Positions 58,856 through 64,000 of a DNA stretch of 64,000 nt are shown here, piece after piece (the first letter of the stretch is position 1; each line of letters begins with the position of its first letter). The stretch is from Microbacterium lacticum (GTDB lineage: Bacteria > Actinomycetota > Actinomycetes > Actinomycetales > Microbacteriaceae): positions 62,001-126,000 of the forward strand of contig NZ_VFPS01000006.1 in NCBI RefSeq assembly GCF_006716815.1, written 5' to 3'. A model generated the notes under the pieces. That model saw only the letters and a program-made list of their open reading frames with translations, did not search any database and was not told where the DNA came from. Both the position numbers and the translations under genes were made by a program.

Positions 58856-60516
58856 ACGTCATCCCTGAGCGCGTGAGCGTTCCCGGGTTCCCGAATACGG
58901 CGGCGGCTCGCGCGAAGCTCGATGAGTCCTTCGACGCGCGTTTCGGTCACGGATTTACCCCGGGGAAGTTCGACCCGGAAACGTCGATGATCGCAGTTGT
59001 CCAGGAGCGCCCTGACGCGCAGCGGCTCACGCTCAGCAGCGACTTCAAAGGCTCTCAGGTGGACGCTCTCGCCGAGCGCGTGCGGCAGAAGGGGTTCGAC
59101 CTCGTCGAGGTCAACCAGCACGAGAAGTTCGCCATCATCGCGCACCTCACCCCCGAAGCGCGGGCGATCCGCAACCGCCTCGCGAGCTTCCTCAAGGTCC
59201 GTCCCTGGGAGGTCGAGGTCGCGGTCGAACTCGACCCCGACAACCCTCGCGTGGTCGACCTCGTGCAGCTGCTCCGGGCACCAGAGGCGGGCACGGACGC
59301 CGAGAAGCGACTCGCTGTCTGGCGCGCCGCGGTGCTAGTCATTCCGGGTGCCCACGCCGACTGGCGCATCGAGGAAGACCTCGTGTCGGGTCGCGTGGTG
59401 CTCGAACGCCGCGACCCGCTCCGGCTCCCGCAGCGTGTTCCGCTCGCCGACCTCACCATCGACTTCGACCCCGACCTGTGGGACTTCATCCCCCACGGGC
59501 AGGACACCGGCGCGCGCGTCGTCGGGCAGAAGCTCTCCGTCCCACACGGGTTGGTCGCGGGAGAGACGGGTGCGGGCAAGTCCTACTTCCTTCTCGCTCA
59601 CGCCGTTGGCGCGCTGTCTCGGGGGCACGATCTCATCGTCGTCGATCCGACGAAGAACGCGGTCGACTTCACCCCGCTGCACCCCTGGTGCGCCGCGGTA
59701 GCGGTCACCACACTTCCCGAGGCGCGGGCGGTCATCGAGACGGTGTACGCGGAGCGCGTCCGGCGCCAGAAGGTGCTTCAGGCTCACGGAATCGGGTTCT
59801 GGGCAAAGCTCCCCGCAGACGTACGTGCCTCGGAGGGCATCCGTCCCGTGACTGTCATCATCGATGAAGCCGCATCACTGCTCGAAGACTCGTCCGCAAA
59901 CCTGTCGGCTCTCGACAAGGACGACCCCCTCCGAGTCGAGTTCGAGCAGGACCGGGTAGCAAAGACGATCATCCGGCTCTACCTCGGAAAGCTCGGTCGC
60001 GAGGCGCGCAACGTCGGCATCCACATGGTGCTCGGCGTACAGCGTCCCGACACCTCGTTCCTCCCCGGGGAGTTCCGAGCGAACATCGGACAGAAGGTGC
60101 AGCTGAAGGTACCCGGTTCCGCTCCGATGGCTCCCGAATCGCTCCGAATGCTCTTCCCGGGTCAGTTCGCGCCCGAGGCATCTGACCTTCTCGGGCGCCT
60201 TGGGGACATGCCCGGTTCCGGCGTCACGATGGCGGAGGGAGGGGCAGGCGTCGCGGCTTTCCGCGTCGCCTATGAGGACGCACTCCGGCTCCCCGCTCTC
60301 CTCGAAGCACGCGGTGTCCCACGCGCACAGAAGTGGGAGATCATGCAGCCCGAATCCCCGACACCCGCCGACCTCGCAGACCCGTTCGAGGGCTTCTCCG
60401 ACGACCCCTTCGCGGACTTCGACGGCGACCCCTTCGCCGACCTCGACGACGACCCGACACCGCCTCGTCGCGGGGCGACTCCGCCCGCCGAGTTCTCGCT
60501 CGACGACTTGCTCTGA
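58852..60516 (+). CDS. FtsK/TraB-like DNA translocase (conjugal transfer)
   Basis: The GTG at 58852 gives 554 aa. Walker A is GLVAGETGAGKSYFLLAHAVG near residue 240 (key residues G-x4-GKS), Walker B VTVIIDEAASL near 333, and the FtsK-type segment NVGIHMVLGVQRPDTS follows near 390. There are no membrane helices; the preceding protein may supply them. The C-terminus is acidic with a repeated DPFADFD / DPFADLD unit (residues about 505-530), not an FtsK gamma domain. In AICEs one such protein moves double-stranded DNA between cells without a relaxase. It is the best evidence that the element is conjugative. Confidence 0.8.
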   Translation: MNVIPERVSVPGFPNTAAARAKLDESFDARFGHGFTPGKFDPETSMIAVVQERPDAQRLTLSSDFKGSQVDALAERVRQKGFDLVEVNQHEKFAIIAHLTPEARAIRNRLASFLKVRPWEVEVAVELDPDNPRVVDLVQLLRAPEAGTDAEKRLAVWRAAVLVIPGAHADWRIEEDLVSGRVVLERRDPLRLPQRVPLADLTIDFDPDLWDFIPHGQDTGARVVGQKLSVPHGLVAGETGAGKSYFLLAHAVGALSRGHDLIVVDPTKNAVDFTPLHPWCAAVAVTTLPEARAVIETVYAERVRRQKVLQAHGIGFWAKLPADVRASEGIRPVTVIIDEAASLLEDSSANLSALDKDDPLRVEFEQDRVAKTIIRLYLGKLGREARNVGIHMVLGVQRPDTSFLPGEFRANIGQKVQLKVPGSAPMAPESLRMLFPGQFAPEASDLLGRLGDMPGSGVTMAEGGAGVAAFRVAYEDALRLPALLEARGVPRAQKWEIMQPESPTPADLADPFEGFSDDPFADFDGDPFADLDDDPTPPRRGATPPAEFSLDDLL

Positions 60517-60531
60517 CTGAAGGAGACCCTC

Positions 60532-60786
60532 ATGGCTACTCTCACCGTCTACTCGAAGCCCTCGTGCGTGCAGTGCACGGCAACGTACCGCCGCCTCGAT
60601 GCGCTCGGCATCGACTACGCGGTGGTCGACCTCTCTGAGGACGCTGCCGCGCTCGCCCTCACTAAGCGCCTCGGGCACCTCCAAGCGCCCGTGGTCGTGC
60701 TGCGAGACAGGGACGAGTGCGTAGTCGATCACTGGTCGGGCTTCCGCCCGGACAAGATCGACGCGCTTGGGCTTCTCGCAGCCTAA
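60532..60786 (+). CDS. NrdH-redoxin / glutaredoxin-like protein
   Basis: The 84-aa protein starts TLTVYSKPSCVQCTATYRRL: a CxxC (CVQC) in the thioredoxin-fold position, then HLQAPVVVLRD (cis-proline) and a C-terminal WSGFRPDKIDAL like NrdH. It could reduce ribonucleotide reductase or another partner to raise dNTP supply during element replication. It is encoded 15 bases after the translocase gene. Role inferred from family. Confidence 0.85.
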   Translation: MATLTVYSKPSCVQCTATYRRLDALGIDYAVVDLSEDAAALALTKRLGHLQAPVVVLRDRDECVVDHWSGFRPDKIDALGLLAA

Positions 60787-60861
60787 CGACGGAGGGGCAA
60801 AACCCGAACGGACGGGGTTCAACAGGCGAGGGCACACGTCCTCCACCCGGAAGGACTTCCC

Positions 60862-61012
60862 ATGCGCAAGACCCCCGTCATCATCACCTCCGCCCTCGCA
60901 CTCCTCGCGGTCGTGGCATTCGCCGGACCCCCGCAATCTGGGCGGGCGTCATCGGTGGAATCGCCGCCCTCGCCGGGGGCGCACTGATCTGGTCGCGCCC
61001 CCGGCGAGCCTG
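60862..61012 (+). pseudogene. Small two-helix membrane protein gene with a frameshift at C5
   Basis: From the ATG at 60862 (after GGAAGGACTTCC) the frame reads MRKTPVIITSALALLAVVAF and then turns proline-rich at a run of five C (60928-60932). The next frame gives IWAGVIGGIAALAGGALIW and SRPRRA to a TGA at 61010-61012. One more C would fuse them into a 50-residue two-helix protein, probably the true gene. The 75-bp gap before it has no gene. Confidence 0.55.
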
Positions 61013-61100
61013 AAAGACCGGGGCTGTGCCGAGAGATTCCCCCTCTTCTTCCCTCTCGGCGCAGTCCCTTCCCGGGGTGGCGGAGTGTGTGCCCGCCCCC

Positions 61101-61392
61101 TCAGAAATCCTCCGGCTCCTTCTGTGCCGGGGGATTTCTTTCTTCGGGGCGCTCCGGCTCACTCATCCACAGACACTCCTCACAGCCGAGGGACATCCCG
61201 TACGCCGCCTCGAACACCCGCACCATCTCACCGCAACGCGGACACAGCGCGGGGTCGGGCTCGCCAGCTCAATCGCGTGTTCTCGGCGACGTTGCGGTGA
61301 GCTGGCGTTTGCTGTCGAGCAGGTGCCATGAGCCAACTCAGGTCGTCGTCGTCGTCGATCATGGTTTCAACGTATTCCCGACCCGCATTCAT
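61101..61392 (-). pseudogene. Zinc-ribbon protein gene with a frameshift
   Basis: The ATG at 61392 follows AGAGAGGGACG and encodes MNAGREYVETMIDDDDDLSW and about 35 more residues before running to a stop at 61228. In the overlapping frame (open from 61268 to 61101) a clear zinc ribbon is encoded: CPRCGEMVRVFEAAYGM, then GCEECLWM, with no start codon of its own. Deleting one base in the C-rich stretch near 61245-61255 joins them into about 96 aa. The intact form would be a zinc-binding regulator or adaptor. Confidence 0.55.
61103..61139 (+). terminator. Terminator of the transfer operon
   Basis: AGAAATCC pairs with GGATTTCT around an inner CCGGC/GCCGG stem, followed by TTCTTCGG. It lies about 90 bp after the small membrane gene and overlaps the 3' end of the convergent zinc-ribbon gene. 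Confidence 0.6.
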
Positions 61393-61512
61393 CGTCCCTC
61401 TCTTCCGACCGACCATGATGCAGCCGGACCGCAATCTATAGGTTCCGGGACGGTCGGTCGGCGGTCATCGCACCCGCACGATTTCAGGATCAGATCGTCC
61501 CGTATACCCGTG

Positions 61513-61533
61513 CCGGAATGTTCTGGATTCCGG
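61513..61533. promoter_or_regulatory. Inverted repeat CCGGAAT-N7-ATTCCGG upstream of the serine recombinase
   Basis: A perfect 7-7-7 repeat 27 bp before the recombinase start. Small serine recombinases bind paired half-sites of this kind in res or operator sites, so it could be the recombination or autoregulation site. A related TTCCGGGAC occurs about 85 bp upstream near 61442. Confidence 0.5.
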
Positions 61534-61558
61534 GACACTTTCGGGAGGGGACGGACAC

Positions 61559-62119
61559 ATGCTGCTGGGCTATCTGCGCGTGAGCACCAAGGACCAATCG
61601 TTCGACCTTCAGCGCGATGCGCTCGAACGCGCGGGGGTCACGAAGCTGTGGTCAGACGAAGCCCTGTCCGGCAGCGTCGCACCCGCCGAGCGTCCCGGGT
61701 TCCGCGCGCTGCTCGACCACGCCCGCGATGGCGACGAGATCGTCGCGTGGCGGCTCGACCGCGTCGGACGCAATGCCGCCGCGGTGCTCGCCCTGGTCGA
61801 AGACCTCGACGCGCGCGGCGTCACTCTACGAACCGTCAGCGACGGGATCTCAACAGCCGGCTCCACGGGACGCCTTGTGCTCGGCATCCTCGCCGCCGTC
61901 GCGGAGATGGAACGAGAAGTGATCCGGGAGAGAGTAACCGCGGGCGTTCAAGCGGCGCGCGAGCGCGGCACCCCCATCGGGCGACCACCGGCACTCAACT
62001 ACGAACAAGTCGAACTGGCGCGGTCCCTTCGCCTGGACGGGAAGTCCTACGCGCAGATCGCGAGAACGCTCGGGGTCGGGAAGAGCACCGTGGCACGGGC
62101 GCTTGCAGCCGAGATCTGA
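61559..62119 (+). CDS. Small serine recombinase (resolvase/invertase family)
   Basis: The 186-aa protein begins LLGYLRVSTKDQSFDLQRDAL with the catalytic serine at about residue 9, then WRLDRVGRNAAAVLALVEDL and EMEREVIRERV of the dimer interface. The C-terminal HTH is GKSYAQIARTLGVGKSTVAR. This is the size of resolvases (Tn3/Pin), not large serine integrases. It may resolve multimers or invert DNA; integration into tRNA-Gly by it is unlikely. It is preceded by a palindromic site. Confidence 0.9.
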   Translation: MLLGYLRVSTKDQSFDLQRDALERAGVTKLWSDEALSGSVAPAERPGFRALLDHARDGDEIVAWRLDRVGRNAAAVLALVEDLDARGVTLRTVSDGISTAGSTGRLVLGILAAVAEMEREVIRERVTAGVQAARERGTPIGRPPALNYEQVELARSLRLDGKSYAQIARTLGVGKSTVARALAAEI

Positions 62120-62123
62120 CCCC

Positions 62124-62453
62124 TTACTCGTCCAGGTAGAGGATGTCGCGCGTGAACTCGATTGGGTTGCGCGACGCGTTCACGGCGATTCTCTTGCCGA
62201 GCAACGGGCTGTCTCTCTGCGGCTCGATCTCGATTGCTATGCGGACAGGGTTGTGGTTCCGGTCCTTTCGGACTCCGATGACCTCACCGATGGCGCTCAC
62301 GGTGCCGCTTGCGTCAACGACGACTGCATAGGTGCAGGAGATCACGCGGTCGGCGCGCGTTCGCCACCACTTGAGCCCGCGTTCCATCCACTCGTCGAAG
62401 GACCACTCGACCTTGCGTGCATCCTCGTTCACCTTGATGATGATGTGTTCCAA
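62124..62453 (-). CDS. Hypothetical protein with divergent palindromic operator
   Basis: A TTG at 62453 preceded by AAGGGGAC gives 109 aa (LEHIIIKVNEDARKVEWSF). The longer open frame reads through the operator and is unlikely. The protein has WMERGLKWWRTRADRVISC and a beta-rich C-terminus ending EFTRDILYLDE. No family recognised. It is convergent with the recombinase gene (four bases between the ends). Confidence 0.5.
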   Translation of the reverse strand: MEHIIIKVNEDARKVEWSFDEWMERGLKWWRTRADRVISCTYAVVVDASGTVSAIGEVIGVRKDRNHNPVRIAIEIEPQRDSPLLGKRIAVNASRNPIEFTRDILYLDE

Positions 62454-62480
62454 CGTGTCCCCTTGAGTGCCTACTCGGTT

Positions 62481-62510
62481 ACTTTGATACTTGTAATCAT
62501 GTATCAAAGT
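62481..62510. promoter_or_regulatory. Palindrome ACTTTGATAC-N10-GTATCAAAGT
   Basis: A perfect 10-10-10 inverted repeat 28 bp upstream of the 109-aa gene, in an AT-rich pocket. It also covers the start of a 33-codon plus-strand ORF (62499-62600) that I do not regard as established. A strong candidate operator. Confidence 0.75.
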
Positions 62511-62550
62511 ATTGCCGGTGGCAAGCTCAGCGACTTCCACATCAAAGGCA

Positions 62551-62893
62551 TCACTCCCCTGCTTCGCCGCGTGGCGTCGCTTGGGCAAGGCGCAGGATGA
62601 TCGCTCCCACGATATGTATGGCGAACCAGGCGTCCTCAGCAGATGCGGTATCGGCGTTGTGAGCATCTCCCGTATTGCTCCGGTCGGCGGACGCCCATCG
62701 GCAGGCTTTCTCGATGGTCAGCAACAGCGGCGCGTCATGGGATGCGATGATCCCCGCCGACCTCGCTGTTCATGACGAACTGAAGGCGTACTCGCGTCTC
62801 GCGCGAGAAGCTGTCTGACCAGAAAGACTCACCCCGGCGCTCGCGCTCTTCGAGCGCGGCGAGCGCACGGCGACGTTTGAACAGGGGCGACAT
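62551..62893 (-). pseudogene. Hypothetical gene with a frameshift at G4
   Basis: The ATG at 62893 opens MSPLFKRRRALAALEERERR, GESFWSDSFSRETRVRLQFV and MNSEVGG, then stops soon after a run of four G (plus-strand C4, 62752-62755). The next frame continues IIASHDAPLLLTIEKACRW to AIILRLAQATPRGEAGE and a TGA at 62551. Removing one G yields about 114 aa. Both parts look coding. I do not recognise the family. It starts 12 bases after the methyltransferase stop. Confidence 0.6.
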
Positions 62894-62905
62894 CGGTCGA
62901 TGAAC

Positions 62906-63760
62906 CTAGACCGCTTGCTCCAGCTCGGCGTCGTCGTCAGCGGCACCCCGTCCGCGCGCACGAATCTTCGCGCCGCTACGGCGTAGCAGTGTTCGCACAC
63001 GTTGGATGCTGTACTCGGTCTCTTCGGCGAGGTCGCGGATCGAACGCCCCTGCTCGTACTCCTCGCGCATGAGGTTCGCGATCCGGTCGGCGACGCGCGG
63101 CGACATACGCTCGTACGAATCTAGAAGTGGCACCTGATCAAAGCTTCCTCCGGCATAGCCGCGGTGCTGTTGACCCTTCGGCTCAACCTCCACACCGGAT
63201 TCATTCCCCCACGCACTCCACCCCTCGCGGGGGTAACGCGCGAACATTTCGAGGAACGGACCCGGCGAACACGCCTCGATGAGGTCGTACTGTTCGTCAG
63301 GCTTACGACTGTGTTCGCGTTTGCGAGTCTCGATCATGTTCACCGTCGAACGCGCAGGTGCAAGGGTTCGCTGAGAGCCGCGAACCCCAAAGAGGATCGG
63401 CTCGGTCACGTTGCGGAAGTAGAACCCCACACCACGCCCGTCCGGACCACCATCCTTGCGTCGCTTCGCCCAGATGATGTTCGACACGTAGCGGAAGCCC
63501 CACGCTTCCATGACACGAATCCCGTCGGGCAGCATCGCGTTAGGAACCCAGAGATATAGGTGCGCGTTCTTCGCCGACACGTCCGCTACGGGTAGGTCGC
63601 AGATTTCGTCGAGCGACATCGTGGAGTACCGGTCGAGCCTCTTGTGCTCCGGAGCGACCTTCCCCGTGCGATTGGCGAAACGCCACGGTGGGTCGGCGAG
63701 GATGGTCTTGAAGCCTCCATCGACGGTGGGGAGGGGGGCGATGTCGGCGGTCTCGGTCAC
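62906..63760 (-). CDS. MT-A70-family adenine methyltransferase with C-terminal HTH
   Basis: The 284-aa protein has the catalytic DPPW (FKTILADPPWRF near residue 24), NAHLYLWVPN near 67 and SNIIWAKRRKDGG near 92, the MT-A70 core that makes N6-methyladenine. The last 70 residues add a HTH (GRSIRDLAEETEYSIQRVRT) and a basic tail (GAKIRARGRG). It may methylate element DNA to protect it from restriction or to mark regulatory sites. No cognate nuclease is visible nearby. The start follows a palindrome; its own promoter is not clear. Confidence 0.85.
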   Translation of the reverse strand: MTETADIAPLPTVDGGFKTILADPPWRFANRTGKVAPEHKRLDRYSTMSLDEICDLPVADVSAKNAHLYLWVPNAMLPDGIRVMEAWGFRYVSNIIWAKRRKDGGPDGRGVGFYFRNVTEPILFGVRGSQRTLAPARSTVNMIETRKREHSRKPDEQYDLIEACSPGPFLEMFARYPREGWSAWGNESGVEVEPKGQQHRGYAGGSFDQVPLLDSYERMSPRVADRIANLMREEYEQGRSIRDLAEETEYSIQRVRTLLRRSGAKIRARGRGAADDDAELEQAV

Positions 63761-63780
63761 AATTAGAGAGTACCAGACAG

Positions 63781-63805
63781 AGATCTAAATCTGACTATTA
63801 GATCT
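63781..63805. promoter_or_regulatory. Palindrome AGATCTAA-N9-TTAGATCT
   Basis: A perfect 8-9-8 inverted repeat 21 bp upstream of the methyltransferase start, covering the final codons of the preceding gene. Candidate operator for the methyltransferase. Confidence 0.6.
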
Positions 63806-64000
63806 TTCGCTGTCCTCCCACGTTTCGGCACAGATCGCCACAGCGAGAATGGGGCACCCGCCGCCATCTCCTCTCGTCATGCGAGGAAGCAGCTTGTCGA
63901 TGTTCGTGGTCGTGCTTGTCGCGAGGACTTTTCGAGCCTCCTCGGGCTCGATGCCTGCCTCGATGCGAAGGCGCGTCCCCAACTCACGCAGATCAGCTTG
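63785..64000 (-). CDS. Partial hypothetical protein (5' end outside window)
   Basis: The minus frame is open from the window edge to a TAG at 63785 and encodes 71 residues, among them RLRIEAGIEPEEARKVLAT and NIDKLLPRMTRGDGGGCPI. Its start lies beyond 64000. It is probably co-oriented with the methyltransferase. No family can be named from this fragment. Confidence 0.55.
   Translation of the reverse strand, partial: QADLRELGTRLRIEAGIEPEEARKVLATSTTTNIDKLLPRMTRGDGGGCPILAVAICAETWEDSERSNSQI

Larger units (their letters stand above)
38036..64000. mobile_element. Integrated AICE-like conjugative element (right end outside window)
   Basis: Everything to the right of tRNA-Gly is accessory in character: DUF2637 and DUF2958 proteins, HTH microproteins, iteron-like repeats, a primase-helicase, a family-A polymerase, an FtsK-like translocase, a serine recombinase and an MT-A70 methyltransferase. 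This set fits an actinomycete integrative conjugative element or integrated plasmid. No second copy of the tRNA 3' end and no tyrosine integrase are visible, so the right junction and the integrase must lie beyond 64000, or the element integrates otherwise. The left boundary at the tRNA 3' end is inference. Confidence 0.65.

Noticed and set aside
61559..62119. Serine recombinase as the integrase of the element
   Set aside because: At 186 aa it has only the catalytic domain and a short HTH as in resolvases/invertases; large serine integrases are about 450-600 aa.
62511..62600. 33-codon plus-strand ORF starting in the palindrome (MYQSIAGGKLSDFH...)
   Set aside because: No ribosome binding site, overlaps the end of a better minus-strand gene, and no similarity that I recognise.
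38036..64000. Second copy of the tRNA-Gly 3' end as attR inside the window
   Set aside because: I scanned for the T-arm and acceptor sequence and found none before 64000.

Overview
The window is high-GC DNA (roughly 70 percent G+C) with tightly packed genes, ATGA/GTGA start-stop overlaps, a dnaK-grpE-dnaJ-hspR operon, a DUF222 HNH nuclease and many Microbacteriaceae-like proteins. I infer a Microbacterium-like actinobacterium; the genus is inference from protein style only.

Positions 1-38035 are chromosomal. They hold, in order: a GlxA/AraC regulator (cut by the window edge), two GT4 glycosyltransferases, a LysE remnant, a DUF222-HNH protein, a frameshifted membrane protein, a ribokinase coupled to the HspR-regulated chaperone operon (minus strand), a long plus-strand sulfate-assimilation cluster (siroheme enzymes cbiX and cobA, sulfite reductase, cysH, cysD, cysN, an SsuABC-type transporter, ferredoxin-NADP reductase, ferredoxin and a thioredoxin-reductase-like flavoprotein), a deleted treS-maltokinase pseudogene, a GntR-controlled lactate operon (lctP plus a fused FAD/Fe-S D-lactate dehydrogenase), a DEAD-box RNA helicase, an Atg22-like MFS protein, a BCCT transporter, dcd, an FMN reductase and tRNA-Gly(CCC).

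From the tRNA-Gly gene to the right edge (38036-64000) gene style changes: small hypothetical proteins, many HTH microproteins and several palindromic operators. This looks like an integrated conjugative element of the actinomycete (AICE) type. It has an FtsK/TraB-like DNA translocase (58852-60516), an upstream membrane protein, a DUF2637/Spd-like membrane protein, a family-A DNA polymerase, a primase-helicase, an iteron-like repeat field just upstream of them, a NrdH-like redoxin, a small serine recombinase and an MT-A70 adenine methyltransferase fused to an HTH. No relaxase and no tRNA-type integrase is visible, and the right boundary is not in the window. An IS3-family insertion sequence (about 50333-51835) has cut the 5' part of the primase-helicase gene.

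Three groups of genes in the left arm of the element share a 5-5-5 palindromic operator (GTAAC-N5-GTTAC). Other unrelated palindromes precede other units, so the element appears heavily repressed. Five single-base indels at short homopolymer runs (one in the core, four in the element) break otherwise good genes; they may be sequence errors, so 'pseudogene' calls based on them are provisional.
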